Both the position numbers and the translations under genes were made by a program. Shown one piece after another: positions 40,817 to 50,496 of a DNA stretch of 64,000 bases; within the stretch, counting starts at the first letter, position 1; every line of letters begins with the position of its first letter. The stretch comes from Rhodocyclaceae bacterium (GTDB taxonomy: Bacteria; Pseudomonadota; Gammaproteobacteria; Burkholderiales; Rhodocyclaceae), in assembly GCA_026417115.1 (NCBI GenBank), contig JAOADW010000026.1, positions 1-64,000 of the forward strand, read 5' to 3'. The notes beneath the pieces were generated by a model. That model was given only the letters and a program-made list of their open reading frames with translations. It was not told where the DNA came from and did not search any database.

Positions 40817-40966
40817 GGGGTGCCTTGTCGCCTCATGGTTTATCTCGGCTTGACGTGGGTCGGCAAGCCTGAGCATTTCACGCACGAGCGCAGCACGGGC
40901 TGCACGCGCGCATTCTCATGATGCCTGGATTCTGCCGGTTTGTAAAGCCGGAAAAGCAGGCTTTCG

Positions 40967-42235
40967 CTATCCATGTGTCGTAGGACGAAGGATTTTGACG
41001 CGGCGAATGCGACGATCCTCGCTTTGGATGATTTCCATGGCTACGCCGGCGATGCGCACGCAGACGTCGGCGTCGGGAATGTCCTGCAGATGCTCGGTGA
41101 TCAAACCGTTGAGGGTGGTGGGGCCCGAGACGGGAAGCTTCAGGCCAAGCGCGCGATTGAGCGCGCGGATCGGGGCGCTGGCATCGACGAGGACGGCGCC
41201 GTCTTCATCCCAGCGGTATGACGAGGGGGCATGATCGGGGGTGAATTTGCCCACGATTTCCTCGACGATGTCTTCGACGGTGACCAGACCCAGCAATTCG
41301 CCATATTCATCGACAACCAGGGCAAGGCGTTGGCGATTGGCGCGAAATTGATTCAGCTGCTCATAGACGGCCGTGCCGGCAGGGACGAAATAAGGCTTGA
41401 CGAGGCTGGCGCGCAAGGTTTCGTGATCGATGGCATGGGCCAATGAGGCGCCCAAAAGATGTCGCAGATGCAGGATGCCGATGATGTTACCGGGCTCTTT
41501 TTCATAAACGGGCAGACGCGTATGGAAACTGGTGGCGAGGCGGTCGCGAATCTCTTCGATGGGCGCGGAAAGATCGATGCTTTCGATAGCGCCGCGCGGC
41601 GTCATGATGTCGCCGACGGTGACTTGCTCGAGTTCGAAAAGGTTGGTGAGGATGTCGCGATGCGCGGCGGGGACGAAATGCGCAGACTCGAGCACGATCG
41701 CGCGCAGCTCTTCGACGGACAGGCAGGTGGTGGCGGCGTCTTTTTTGGGCGAAAGGCGCAGCAAGGCCAGCAGCCCCCGCGAGAACAGGTTCACCGCCCA
41801 GACTACCGGATGAAAGAGCTTGAGTATCGGCCAAAGCAGAAAGGCGATCGTCGGGGCCATGCGATCGGCATGGCTGGCGGCGATCACCTTGGGCGTGATC
41901 TCGGAGCAAACGAGTATCAAGAAGGTGGTGACGGCAGTCGCGGCGGAAAGCGCCCATTCGTCCTCGCCGAAGAGATGGATCGCGAGTGCGCCGATCAGCG
42001 TGGCGATGCCGGCATTGACCAGGTTGTTGCCGAGCAAGATGGCGCCCAAGAGGCGATCGGTTCTTTCCAGCAGCGCCAGCGCAATGCGTGCGCCCCGGTG
42101 GCCCTGCTGCGCGGCATGGCGGAGCCGATAGCGATTGGCGGCCATCATGCCGGTTTCGGACATGGAGAAGAAGGCCGACAGCAACAACAGCGTGATCAAG
42201 GCGCCGGCCAGGGCGAGCGGAGAATAGTCATCCAT
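40967..42235 (-). CDS. CNNM/CBS-pair membrane protein (CorB/YfjD-like)
   Basis: A 422-residue protein with an N-terminal DUF21 (CNNM) transmembrane domain (about residues 1-190, four hydrophobic segments), a CBS pair (about 200-330) and a CorC/HlyC C-terminal domain (about 345-415). The family handles Mg2+/Co2+ export. The start is shared with the stop of ypjD by one base. The ffh-ypjD-corB neighbourhood matches that in enterobacteria. Confidence 0.9.
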   Translation of the reverse strand: MDDYSPLALAGALITLLLLSAFFSMSETGMMAANRYRLRHAAQQGHRGARIALALLERTDRLLGAILLGNNLVNAGIATLIGALAIHLFGEDEWALSAATAVTTFLILVCSEITPKVIAASHADRMAPTIAFLLWPILKLFHPVVWAVNLFSRGLLALLRLSPKKDAATTCLSVEELRAIVLESAHFVPAAHRDILTNLFELEQVTVGDIMTPRGAIESIDLSAPIEEIRDRLATSFHTRLPVYEKEPGNIIGILHLRHLLGASLAHAIDHETLRASLVKPYFVPAGTAVYEQLNQFRANRQRLALVVDEYGELLGLVTVEDIVEEIVGKFTPDHAPSSYRWDEDGAVLVDASAPIRALNRALGLKLPVSGPTTLNGLITEHLQDIPDADVCVRIAGVAMEIIQSEDRRIRRVKILRPTTHG

Positions 42236-43086
42236 CAGGCTGGACGATGGAGCAAGACTTCGAGCACGAATCGGCTACCGACATAGGCGAGCAGCAGGGC
42301 GATGAAACCGGTAAGCGTCCAATAAAGCGCACGCCGGCCGCGCCAACCGAAGCGCCAGCGACCGAAAAGCAGCGCGGCGAAGATCAGCCATGAGATGAGC
42401 GCGAAGACCGTTTTGTGGGTGAATGGCAGGGCTTTGCCGAAAATGTGTTCAGAGAAGATGGCGCCCGAGATGAGGGTGATTGTGAGTAGGATGAAGGCCA
42501 CGTGCAGCAAACGAAAGAGCAGCGCTTCCATCGTCAAAAGCGGCGGCAGCCCCGCGAACAAGGGCGTCATGCGTCCGCGATGCAGGCGCCGTTCAGTGGC
42601 GGCCATCAAGAGCGCTTGCAAGGCAGCGAGCGTAAAAAGGCTGTAGGCCAGCATCGCGAGGAGGAAATGGAAACGAAAGGCGAACGTGTTCGCGCTTGCG
42701 ATCACATGCTGGCCAGGGAGCCAAAGCGGCAACAGCGCGCAGAGGGCGGCAAGCGGCAGGACGATCACTTGTAGGCCTTCCATGCGCGCATAGAAGCTTT
42801 CCACCCAATAGAAGGCGATCGCAAGCCAGGTCATCATCGAGAGCGCGACGGAAAAGCCGAAGTGCATTTGCTTTGCATCGACAGGAAAAAGCGCCATGAA
42901 GAGGCTTATGCCGTGACAGACGAGCGCCAGCGCGATCAGCAAGCGCTCTGACCAGCGCAAGCCAATGATGGGCGCATCCAAGGCAGCGCCGCGCCAGCGG
43001 CTGCGCCAAAAATGGGCGGCGAGCCCAAGGTAGAGAACCGCCGCGGAAAAATGGAAAAGCCCGCCCTGAAGTAGAATCGCCTGCAT
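42235..43086 (-). CDS. YpjD/CcsA-like cytochrome c assembly family membrane protein
   Basis: A 283-residue polytopic protein with about eight membrane segments and the conserved histidines of the family (HFLLAMLAYSLFTLAALQ and PFTHKTVFALISWLIFA). It resembles the heme-handling CcsA/CcmC fold, but YpjD homologues lie beside ffh in many proteobacteria and their role is unproven. It is coupled to the CorB-like gene by one base and divergent from ffh with 26 bases between starts. Confidence 0.88.
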   Translation of the reverse strand: MQAILLQGGLFHFSAAVLYLGLAAHFWRSRWRGAALDAPIIGLRWSERLLIALALVCHGISLFMALFPVDAKQMHFGFSVALSMMTWLAIAFYWVESFYARMEGLQVIVLPLAALCALLPLWLPGQHVIASANTFAFRFHFLLAMLAYSLFTLAALQALLMAATERRLHRGRMTPLFAGLPPLLTMEALLFRLLHVAFILLTITLISGAIFSEHIFGKALPFTHKTVFALISWLIFAALLFGRWRFGWRGRRALYWTLTGFIALLLAYVGSRFVLEVLLHRPA

Positions 43087-43112
43087 AACCGGCAGTCTAC
43101 ACCAGCGATACC

Positions 43113-44483
43113 ATGCTCGATCAGCTCACGCAAAAGTTCGCCAAGATCGTCAAGAATCTGACGGGGCAAGCGCGCCTGACTGAAGAAAACATTCAGGAGA
43201 TGTTGCGCGAGGTGCGCATCGCGTTGCTCGAAGCCGACGTCGCGCTGCCCGTCGTCAAGGCGTTCATCAGCGAGGTCAAGCAAAAGGCCATTGGCGAAGA
43301 GGTGATCGGTTCGCTCACCCCCGGCCAGGCGCTCGTGGGCGTGGTCTATCGCGAACTGGCAGCGCTCATGGGAGGCGCGCACGAGGGGCTCAATCTGTCC
43401 GTTCAGCCCCCCGCCGTGATCTTGCTCGCGGGCCTACAGGGCGCCGGCAAGACGACGACCGCGGCAAAGCTTGGCAAATGGATCAAAGAGCGGCTCAAGA
43501 AGAAAGTGCTCACGGTTTCCTGCGACGTCTATCGACCGGCGGCGATCGAGCAGCTGAAAACCGTCTCGCAGCAAGCCGGCCTCGATTGCTATCCGACGCA
43601 GCCCCAAGACCAGCCCGTCGCGATCGCGCTTGCCGCGCTCGATTACGCGCGCCGACACTACTATGATGTCCTGATCGTCGATACGGCAGGACGGCTGGCC
43701 GTCGATGAGGAGATGATGCAGGAAGCCAGGGCCTTGGCGGCGGCATTGAAACCCGTCGAGACGCTGTTCGTCGTCGATGCGATGCTTGGACAGGATGCCG
43801 TCAATACCGCCAAGGCCTTCGCCGACGCCTTGCCGCTGACGGGCGTGATTCTGACCAAGCTCGATGGCGATGCGCGCGGCGGGGCGGCGCTTTCCGTGCG
43901 CTTCGTCACGGGGAAGCCGATCAAATTCACCGGCGTGGGCGAGAAGCTCGATGGACTGGCGCCCTTCCACCCCGAGCGCATGGCGGGGCGCATCCTCGGC
44001 ATGGGCGACATCCTGGGCCTCGTCGAAGAAGCCAAGGCGCGCATTGAGCGCGAAAAGGCCGAGGCGCTCGTCAAGAAAATGAAGGCCGGCAAGGGCTTCG
44101 ATCTGGCCGATTTCCGCGAGCAGATCCTCGAGATGCGCAAGATGGGGGGGCTATCCGCCTTGCTCGACAAGATGCCGGCGCATCTTCAAAAGCTGACTCA
44201 ACAGGCCGGTGGAGCGACCGAAGAGCGCGCCATGCGTCGCATCGTCGGCATCATCGATGCCATGACGCCGGAAGAGCGGGCGAGGCCGGAAATCATCAAG
44301 GCCAGCCGCAAGAGGCGGATCGCCGCCGGCGCCGGCGTCACGGTGCAGGAAGTCAATCGCCTGCTCAACCAGTTCGAGCAAACCCAAAAGATGATGAAGC
44401 AATTCGCCAAAGGCGGCATGGCCAAGATGCTGCGGGCGGCGAAAGGGCTCATGGGGCGCGGCATGCCGGGTCTGCCGCGCTGA
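43113..44483 (+). CDS. ffh: Signal recognition particle protein Ffh
   Basis: A 456-residue SRP GTPase that with 4.5S RNA targets inner-membrane proteins. The N domain leads into G1 GLQGAGKTTTAAKLG near residue 108, followed by DTAGR and TKLDGDARGG. The C-terminal M domain is methionine-rich (MMKQFAKGGMAKMLRAAKGLMGRG) and binds signal sequences and RNA. A weak hairpin follows the stop but without a clear T-tract. Confidence 0.97.
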   Translation: MLDQLTQKFAKIVKNLTGQARLTEENIQEMLREVRIALLEADVALPVVKAFISEVKQKAIGEEVIGSLTPGQALVGVVYRELAALMGGAHEGLNLSVQPPAVILLAGLQGAGKTTTAAKLGKWIKERLKKKVLTVSCDVYRPAAIEQLKTVSQQAGLDCYPTQPQDQPVAIALAALDYARRHYYDVLIVDTAGRLAVDEEMMQEARALAAALKPVETLFVVDAMLGQDAVNTAKAFADALPLTGVILTKLDGDARGGAALSVRFVTGKPIKFTGVGEKLDGLAPFHPERMAGRILGMGDILGLVEEAKARIEREKAEALVKKMKAGKGFDLADFREQILEMRKMGGLSALLDKMPAHLQKLTQQAGGATEERAMRRIVGIIDAMTPEERARPEIIKASRKRRIAAGAGVTVQEVNRLLNQFEQTQKMMKQFAKGGMAKMLRAAKGLMGRGMPGLPR

Positions 44484-44520
44484 AGCCGCGCAGCCGATTC
44501 GCCGTGCGGCTCTTTGGACC

Positions 44521-45222
44521 TCATCGGGAGGCCTGGAGCACACGCGGCCGCCAGGCCCATTTGCCCTCCCAAGCCGCACGCACGAGGTTCGGATATTCCG
44601 GACTCCCCAAACTGCCGTTGTAGCGCCCGAGAGCGCGGAAAAGATCCCCGTTTTCCTGGTCGAGATAATGACGAAGGATCGTGCAACCATAACGCAGGTT
44701 CGTGCGCAGGTGGAAGAGATTATGCGAGGGCTCGCCGATCAGCTTTACCCAGAAAGGCATCACCTGCATGTAACCGCGCGCGCCGGCCGATGACACCGCA
44801 TATTTGCGAAAGCCACTTTCCACCTCGATGATGCCCAAAACCAGCTGGGGATCCAGACCGGCGCGCTGAGCCTCGTAGCGCACCGTTTTCAGGAATTCGA
44901 GACGCTGTCGGTGATCGGGCATGCGCCGCGCCAGCCGCCGGGACATCTCCGTGAGCCATTCGATCTTCTCCTCGAGGCTATGGAAGTGCGGCTCGGGTGA
45001 GGCGCGGTCGGAGACGGCGGCAGAAAGCGCCGCCCGCACGCTCGCCGCGAGCGGTTCGTAGCGTTGGGCGCCGGCGTGCGCCGGGCAGGGCAGAAAGAGC
45101 ATCGCCGCAAGCGCACCGGCGAGGGAAACGGACGCCAGGCGCTCGCGAAAGACGAGGGGAAAGAAGCGCGCATTTTCGCTTTCCGAGGCAAAAAAAAGGC
45201 GTTTGCGCGGCAGTGTCCTCAT
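44521..45222 (-). CDS. Lytic transglycosylase, SLT family
   Basis: A 233-residue exported protein: N-terminal membrane or signal segment near residues 30-48 (ending PAHA) followed by an SLT domain at about 110-215. The catalytic Glu is in IIEVESGF and the GYMQVMPFW and YNGS segments fit family 1 transglycosylases that cleave peptidoglycan without water. The ATG at 45222 lies four bases after the proS stop, so it is in the proS operon. The long basic stretch before the signal segment is somewhat unusual. Confidence 0.88.
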   Translation of the reverse strand: MRTLPRKRLFFASESENARFFPLVFRERLASVSLAGALAAMLFLPCPAHAGAQRYEPLAASVRAALSAAVSDRASPEPHFHSLEEKIEWLTEMSRRLARRMPDHRQRLEFLKTVRYEAQRAGLDPQLVLGIIEVESGFRKYAVSSAGARGYMQVMPFWVKLIGEPSHNLFHLRTNLRYGCTILRHYLDQENGDLFRALGRYNGSLGSPEYPNLVRAAWEGKWAWRPRVLQASR

Positions 45223-45226
45223 CGTT

Positions 45227-46969
45227 TCACGCGCACTGTCGAGTCGAGCACAGCATTTGTCGCAGCCTGGCTGCGGCGTCGGCAAGGGGCATGAGCGTGG
45301 GCGCGGCGTCGCGTCGGTGTTGGTATTCGACTTGGCCGTCTTTGAGGCCGCGTTCGCCAAGGGTGAGGCGATGCGGAATGCCGATCAACTCCCAATCGGC
45401 GAACATCACGCCCGGCCGCTCGTCGCGATCATCGAGGATGACGTCGATGCCCGCTGCACGGAGTTGCTCGTAAAGGTCGAGGGCAGCGCTTCTGACCGCT
45501 GGCGAGCGGCTCCATCCGATCGGGCAAATGACGAGCTGGAAAGGCGCGATCGCATCGGGCCAGATGATGCCGCGCTCGTCATGGTTTTGCTCGATGGCCG
45601 CGGCGACCAAGCGACTGACGCCGATGCCGTAACAACCCATGACCATGGGGCGCGGTTTTCCCGTCTCGTCGAGATAAGTGCAATTCATCGCCGCCGAATA
45701 TTTGGTGCCCAAGAAGAACACGTGCCCAACTTCGATGCCACGCTGAATCGAAAGCCGACCCTTGCCATCTGGCGAAGGATCGCCGGCTACGACATTGCGG
45801 ATGTCGGCGACGACATCCGGCTCGGCAAGATCGCGTCCCCAATTGAGGCCCGTGTAGTGGAATCCGATTTCGTTTGCGCCGGAAACGAAGTCGCTCATGT
45901 GGGCGACCGTACGGTCGGCGACGATACGAACCGGTTTTTTCGTGCCGAGAGGACCGAGGTATCCCGGCGGACAGCCGAAGGCGTCGAGGATTTCCGCTTC
46001 GCTCGCGAAGCGGAAGCCTTGGTCAAGGCCAGGAATCTTGCCGACCTTGACCTCGTTGAGCTCATGATCGCCGCGCAACAGCAACAGCCAGAGTTCGGCG
46101 CCCAGCGGGGTGTCGACGGCGAGGACTATCGATTTCACGGTGCGTTCGAGAGGCAGCCCCAAGAGCTGGGCGACGTCCTCGCAGCGCGTCGTGTTGGGAG
46201 TGGGGGCTTTGACGACGGGTTCGGTCGGCGCGGCGCGCTCGGCGATCAAAGAAACGGCCTCGGCGAGTTCGATGTTGGCGGCATAGTCAGACTGCGGGCA
46301 GAAGACGAGACGGTCTTCGCCGGTGTCGGCGATGACCTGGAATTCATGCGAGAGCGAGCCGCCGATGGCGCCGGTGTCGGCGGCGACGGCGCGAAAGGCG
46401 AGGCCCATGCGCGTAAAGATGCGCACGTAGGCGTCGAACATCGCGCGATAGCTTTTTTCCGCGCCGGCCTCATCTCGGTCGAAGGAATACGCGTCTTTCA
46501 TGATGAATTCACGGCCGCGCATGACGCCAAAGCGCGGCCTGCGCTCATCGCGGAATTTGGTTTGGATTTGATAGAAATTTTTTGGGAGTTGGCGCCAGCT
46601 ATGGATTTCGTTTCTCGCGAGGTCGGTGATGACCTCTTCGGAAGTCGGCTGGATCACGAAATCGCGGCCATGGCGGTCTTTGAAGCGCAGCAATTCTTCG
46701 CCCATCTTGCTCCAGCGCCCGGTTTCCTGCCACAGCTCAGCGGGCTGCACGATGGGCATGGAGAGCTCGATGGCGCCTGCACGATCCATTTCCTCGCGGA
46801 TGATGGCTTCGATCTTGCGGATCACTCGCAAGCCCAAAGGCAGATAGGTATAGATGCCGCCGGCGAGCTTGCGAATGAGGCCGGCGCGCATCATCAGGCG
46901 ATGCGAAACGACTTCGGCGTCGGCGGGCGCTTCTTTTTGCGTGACGATGAAGTATTGGCTTGCGCGCAT
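45227..46969 (-). CDS. proS: Prolyl-tRNA synthetase, bacterial type with editing domain
   Basis: A 580-residue class II synthetase. Motif 1 and 2 ([18 protein letters not shown] and [17 protein letters not shown]) are followed by an INS editing domain that hydrolyses Ala-tRNA(Pro) and, after about residue 385, by the motif 3 region [10 protein letters not shown] and the anticodon-binding domain. The ATG at 46969 is the usual start ([15 protein letters not shown]). A long frame on the other strand over the same bases is a shadow. Confidence 0.96.
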   Translation of the reverse strand: MRASQYFIVTQKEAPADAEVVSHRLMMRAGLIRKLAGGIYTYLPLGLRVIRKIEAIIREEMDRAGAIELSMPIVQPAELWQETGRWSKMGEELLRFKDRHGRDFVIQPTSEEVITDLARNEIHSWRQLPKNFYQIQTKFRDERRPRFGVMRGREFIMKDAYSFDRDEAGAEKSYRAMFDAYVRIFTRMGLAFRAVAADTGAIGGSLSHEFQVIADTGEDRLVFCPQSDYAANIELAEAVSLIAERAAPTEPVVKAPTPNTTRCEDVAQLLGLPLERTVKSIVLAVDTPLGAELWLLLLRGDHELNEVKVGKIPGLDQGFRFASEAEILDAFGCPPGYLGPLGTKKPVRIVADRTVAHMSDFVSGANEIGFHYTGLNWGRDLAEPDVVADIRNVVAGDPSPDGKGRLSIQRGIEVGHVFFLGTKYSAAMNCTYLDETGKPRPMVMGCYGIGVSRLVAAAIEQNHDERGIIWPDAIAPFQLVICPIGWSRSPAVRSAALDLYEQLRAAGIDVILDDRDERPGVMFADWELIGIPHRLTLGERGLKDGQVEYQHRRDAAPTLMPLADAAARLRQMLCSTRQCA

Positions 46970-47073
46970 GGGGCAAGGCTCCTCGTTGCAATGCAGGGAT
47001 TTTAGCGGGCGAACTTTCCTTGACGGGACGAATGTGGAACAATGTAGACCAAATGTGACCACGAGGATTTTTC

Positions 47074-47592
47074 ATGCTCGACCGTGAAGGCTATCGCCCG
47101 AACGTCGGCATCATCCTAACCAACCTGCGCAACGAGGTCTTCTGGGGCAAACGGATTCGCGAGCATTCTTGGCAGTTTCCACAGGGCGGCATCAAGCGGG
47201 GCGAATCGCCGGAAGCGGCGATGTACCGTGAGCTCTATGAGGAAATCGGCTTGCGGCCCGAGCATGTTCGCATCCTCGGCCGCACGCGCGACTGGTTGCG
47301 TTACGATGTGCCGGCCCAATGGGTGCGCCGCGAGTGGCGCGGCACCTATAAAGGGCAGAAACAAATCTGGTTTTTGTTGCGGCTCATCGGCCGTGATAGC
47401 GATGTCTGTTTGCGCGCGACGAACAAGCCGGAGTTCGATGCCTGGCGCTGGAGCGAGTATTGGGTGCCTTTGGAGGCGGTGATCGAATTCAAACGCAAGG
47501 TTTACGCGCAGGCATTGATCGAACTTGCGCCGTTGATCTTTCCTGCCGAAGAGATTCCCCAACGGTGGCCCGAGAGGATGGGCGGCTCATGA
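47074..47592 (+). CDS. rppH: RNA pyrophosphohydrolase
   Basis: A 172-residue Nudix enzyme that removes pyrophosphate from the 5' end of mRNA to start decay. The N-terminal [15 protein letters not shown] and [12 protein letters not shown] are typical of RppH, and the Nudix box follows as [20 protein letters not shown]. It is divergent from proS and overlaps the next gene by ATGA. A weak promoter-like TTGACG lies 50 bases upstream. Confidence 0.95.
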   Translation: MLDREGYRPNVGIILTNLRNEVFWGKRIREHSWQFPQGGIKRGESPEAAMYRELYEEIGLRPEHVRILGRTRDWLRYDVPAQWVRREWRGTYKGQKQIWFLLRLIGRDSDVCLRATNKPEFDAWRWSEYWVPLEAVIEFKRKVYAQALIELAPLIFPAEEIPQRWPERMGGS

Positions 47593-48134
47593 GGGGTGAA
47601 GGCCTGGCTTTTTGTCTGCGCGCCTTTTACCTTGCGGCCATTCTGCTTTTCGCAAGGCCGCTTCAGGCGCAGCTTCCCGCGCGCGTGGATTTCGAGGAAG
47701 AGGCCAAAGTCTGGCAAGAAGAGGAGGTGGCTCTTCCTACGCACGCGCCGCAAGAAGAGCATCTGCTGCCCCTCTATGTGAGTGCGACCACTCCCCATCG
47801 TTTTTTCGTCGATGGCAGTACGCTGCGCATTGGCGGCGATGGCGTCGTGCGCTACGTGCTCGTCGTGCAGAGCGCGGCGGGCGCGCGTAGCGTGAGCTTC
47901 GAGGGCATTCGCTGCGCGACGCGCGAATGGCGCCTTTATGCGACGTTGTCGCCCACGACGGGCTGGGTGCGGGCGCGCCTGGCGCGTTGGCAGCCGATCG
48001 AGAACAAGCCAATGAATCGCCAGCACGCGGCCCTGTTTCGCGACCATTTTTGCCCCGACGGCGTGCCTGTTGCGAGTGCGGAAGCCGCCAAGGCGAGCCT
48101 TATGCGTGATGCGCAGACGCCGCTTGCGAGATGA
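47589..48134 (+). CDS. CNP1-like exported protein
   Basis: A 181-residue protein with a signal peptide (about residues 1-27, ending LQAQ) and a CNP1-like domain ([34 protein letters not shown]). The family is defined from a neisserial cryptic protein and has no known activity. It is coupled to rppH upstream and coq7 downstream by four-base overlaps, an order common in betaproteobacteria. Confidence 0.85.
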   Translation: MRGEGLAFCLRAFYLAAILLFARPLQAQLPARVDFEEEAKVWQEEEVALPTHAPQEEHLLPLYVSATTPHRFFVDGSTLRIGGDGVVRYVLVVQSAAGARSVSFEGIRCATREWRLYATLSPTTGWVRARLARWQPIENKPMNRQHAALFRDHFCPDGVPVASAEAAKASLMRDAQTPLAR

Positions 48135-48763
48135 AGAAGACGCTTTGCGATGTCTTGATCGACCAATTCGACCGCGCGCTGCGCACGCTTTGTGCGCCTG
48201 CGAAAAGCCGCCGCGCAACGCCTGGGAGCGCCTTGCCCGAAGCGGATTTGAGCCCAGCGGAACGCCGTCACGCGGCGGCGCTGATGCGCATCAATCACGT
48301 GGGGGAGGTCTGTGCCCAGGCGCTTTATGCAAGTCAAGCGCTTTATGCGCGCGACGAACGCACTCGGCAGGCGCTGACAGCTGCGGCCGAGGAGGAAGTC
48401 GAACATTTGGCCTGGACCGAGCAGCGCATCGCCGAACTCGGCGGGCGGACGAGTCTTTTCAACCCCCTTTGGTATCTGGGCGCGTGGACGATCGGCGCGA
48501 TCGCCGGCCGTTTCGGCGATGCGGCGAGCCTTGGCTTCGTGGTCGAAACGGAACGCCAGGTCGAGGCCCATCTCGCCGGTCACGAGGCGAGCCTGCCGCC
48601 GCAGGATCAGCGCTCGCGCGCGATCGTTGCGCAAATGAAAGCGGATGAAGTGCGTCACGCCGAAAACGCGCTACGCCTAGGCGGGGCGTCCTTGCCTGAG
48701 CCAGTGCCCTCGCTCATGCGTCTTGCGGCCAAACTCATGACGCGCACCGCCTATTATCTTTGA
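48131..48763 (+). CDS. coq7: Ubiquinone biosynthesis hydroxylase Coq7 (DMQ monooxygenase)
   Basis: A 210-residue di-iron carboxylate monooxygenase that hydroxylates 2-polyprenyl-3-methyl-6-methoxy-benzoquinone. Iron ligands are seen in [25 protein letters not shown] and [11 protein letters not shown], giving the expected pattern of Glu and ExxH pairs. It needs oxygen, so the organism can respire aerobically. The start overlaps the CNP1 stop. Confidence 0.93.
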   Translation: MKKTLCDVLIDQFDRALRTLCAPAKSRRATPGSALPEADLSPAERRHAAALMRINHVGEVCAQALYASQALYARDERTRQALTAAAEEEVEHLAWTEQRIAELGGRTSLFNPLWYLGAWTIGAIAGRFGDAASLGFVVETERQVEAHLAGHEASLPPQDQRSRAIVAQMKADEVRHAENALRLGGASLPEPVPSLMRLAAKLMTRTAYYL

Positions 48764-49180
48764 TCAGACTTCGACGATTTCCCAGCTGTGGCGTAACTGC
48801 GCGGTCTTGCCGAGCATGATCGAGGCCGAGCAATATTTTTCCTGTGAGAGTTGCACTGCGCGCTCGACCGCTTCGGGCTTGAGGTTGCGTCCGCGCACGA
48901 CATAATGGAAATCGATGCGCGTAAACACCTTGGGGTCGGTCTCTGCGCGCGTGGCGGCGATGCATACCTCACAGCCGCGAATGTCTTGACGCGCCTTTTT
49001 GAGGATGGCGACGACATCGAATGCGGTGCACCCTCCGGCGCCGGCGAGCAAAAGCTCCATGGGCCGCGGCGCCCAGTTGTGTCCACCCGCTTCGATCGCA
49101 CCATCCATGGGCACCAGGTGGCCGCTGCCCGTTTGTGCGATGAAACTCATCCCTTCATGCCAGCGCACGATGCATTCCAT
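48764..49180 (-). CDS. OsmC/Ohr-family protein
   Basis: A 138-residue protein with the two conserved cysteines of peroxide-reducing OsmC-like proteins, in GAGGCTAFDVV and EKYCSASIM. The short N-terminus fits the YhfA-like branch rather than classical OsmC or Ohr. Organic hydroperoxide reduction is the likely activity. It ends tail to tail with coq7, with no space between stops. Confidence 0.88.
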   Translation of the reverse strand: MECIVRWHEGMSFIAQTGSGHLVPMDGAIEAGGHNWAPRPMELLLAGAGGCTAFDVVAILKKARQDIRGCEVCIAATRAETDPKVFTRIDFHYVVRGRNLKPEAVERAVQLSQEKYCSASIMLGKTAQLRHSWEIVEV

Positions 49181-49539
49181 GAGAATCCCCCGAAGAAAAG
49201 GAACGCTCCTATTCTAGGGAAATGCCGAAAATCGTCGGCCATTGGCGTCTGGCGCCTGGGCGGAGGATAAAATCGAAGACCCGGGAAGACAAAGCCTCGG
49301 CCCCGTTAGGCTCCTCTTTCCTGCTACCGCAGCTTGCCGTAGCCCCTTGGAAGCGGCAGGCGTCGCTCTGGAAGCCCTGGTTTTCCGCCGTGGCGCGGAA
49401 GGATTTCGCGAAATCGGCTTTGAGATTGACATGCTCGCGGGCGATGGTCTAACATATGCGGCTTTCCGTTTTTGGACTTCTCGTGATCGAGCCACGAACC
49501 CTTGCCGGCTGCTGCTTGGCCGGCGCGAAAGGTGTAACC
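49181..49539. other. Control region between osmC and rplM
   Basis: This 359-base stretch holds the rplM promoter (49426-49455) and an approximately 75-base leader with two hairpins: TCGTG/CACGA (49480-49496) and GCCGGC/GCCGGC (49504-49524). Frames on both strands give no recognisable protein. Leader structure before rplM would fit feedback control by L13, as reported for rplM-rpsI in E. coli, but the sequence alone does not show it. Confidence 0.5.
49426..49455 (+). promoter_or_regulatory. Promoter of rplM-rpsI
   Basis: A perfect TTGACA (49426-49431) and TAACAT (49450-49455) are 18 bases apart, about 85 bases before the rplM start. This is one of the best sigma-70 matches in the window. Confidence 0.7.
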
Positions 49540-49968
49540 ATGAAAACGTTTTCCGCGAAACCTCACGAAGTCAAGCGCGACTGGTATGTCGTCGACGCGA
49601 CCGATAAGGTGCTTGGGCGCCTTGCCGCAGAAATCGCTCGACGCCTGCGGGGCAAGCACAAGCCTGAATACACGCCGCACGTCGATACGGGTGACTACAT
49701 CGTCGTCGTCAATGTCGACAAGATCCGCGTGACCGGCAACAAGGCCGAGGACAAGAAATATTTTCGTCATACGGGCTATCCGGGCGGCATCTACGAGACG
49801 AATTTCCTGAAGCTTAGGCAGCGCCATCCCGAGCGCATTCTCGAAAAGGCCGTGAAAGGCATGTTGCCGAAAGGCCCGCTCGGATACGCCATGCTCAAGA
49901 AGCTCAAATGCTATGCCGGCGAGACGCATCCGCACGCCGCGCAGCAACCGAAACCGCTAGCGATCTGA
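49540..49968 (+). CDS. rplM: Ribosomal protein L13
   Basis: A 142-residue 50S subunit protein, full length, with the typical [29 protein letters not shown] start and the [28 protein letters not shown] end. It forms the usual two-gene operon with rpsI, eleven bases downstream. GAAAGG precedes the ATG at 49540. Confidence 0.98.
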   Translation: MKTFSAKPHEVKRDWYVVDATDKVLGRLAAEIARRLRGKHKPEYTPHVDTGDYIVVVNVDKIRVTGNKAEDKKYFRHTGYPGGIYETNFLKLRQRHPERILEKAVKGMLPKGPLGYAMLKKLKCYAGETHPHAAQQPKPLAI

Positions 49969-49979
49969 AGGGTGACGAG

Positions 49980-50381
49980 ATGGCGACGAGTTCGACGAGT
50001 TATTACTATGGCACGGGGCGACGGAAGACCTCGGTGGCGCGTGTCTTCATGAAGAGGGGCAGCGGCCGCATCGTAGTCAATGGCAAGCCCGCGGACGAAT
50101 ACTTTGCGCGGGAGACTGGCCGCATGATCATTCGCCAGCCGCTCGAATTGACGCAACACCTCGATACATTTGACATCATGATCAACGTCACCGGCGGGGG
50201 CGAGTCCGGGCAGGCCGGCGCTGTTCGACATGGCATCACGCGCGCCCTGATCGAATACGATCCCACCCTCAAGCCCGTCTTGTCCAAGGCAGGGTTTGTG
50301 ACGCGAGACGCCCGTGAGGTCGAACGCAAGAAGGTTGGCTTGCACAAGGCGCGTCGGCGCAAACAGTTCTCGAAGCGCTGA
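49980..50381 (+). CDS. rpsI: Ribosomal protein S9
   Basis: A 133-residue 30S subunit protein with the signature [15 protein letters not shown] and the basic C-terminal tail ending KQFSKR, which reaches the tRNA in the P site. GAAGGGTGACGAG before the ATG provides the ribosome site. A strong terminator follows within 25 bases. Confidence 0.98.
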   Translation: MATSSTSYYYGTGRRKTSVARVFMKRGSGRIVVNGKPADEYFARETGRMIIRQPLELTQHLDTFDIMINVTGGGESGQAGAVRHGITRALIEYDPTLKPVLSKAGFVTRDAREVERKKVGLHKARRRKQFSKR

Positions 50382-50403
50382 GAGGATGATCGCAGGCAGC
50401 GAG

Positions 50404-50431
50404 AAAAAAGCCGCCCGTGGGCGGCTTTTTT
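50404..50431 (+). terminator. Intrinsic terminator of rplM-rpsI
   Basis: The stem GCCGCC (50410-50415) and GGCGGC (50420-50425), flanked by A6 and followed by T6 (50426-50431), is a textbook terminator and works in principle in both directions. Confidence 0.92.
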
Positions 50432-50496
50432 CGTTGTGTGGGCTATCATAGCTTCTCGTTTTCGCGACTCCGAGCGCATTTCGAGGAAAGGAAAAC

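Noticed and set aside
40931-40960. Hairpin between pilC and the CorB-like gene as terminator
   Set aside because: The stem is short with a G-T pair and lacks a T-run on the minus strand.
44482-44512. Terminator after ffh
   Set aside because: A hairpin can be drawn but it has a mismatch and no T-tract, so it was not listed as a terminator.
45203-47005. Plus-strand frame of 600 residues
   Set aside because: It covers the proS gene on the opposite strand; all catalytic motifs belong to proS, and this translation has none.
49242-49607. Frame covering the rplM promoter and start
   Set aside because: It contains the promoter elements and overlaps the rplM start out of frame; no domain is visible.
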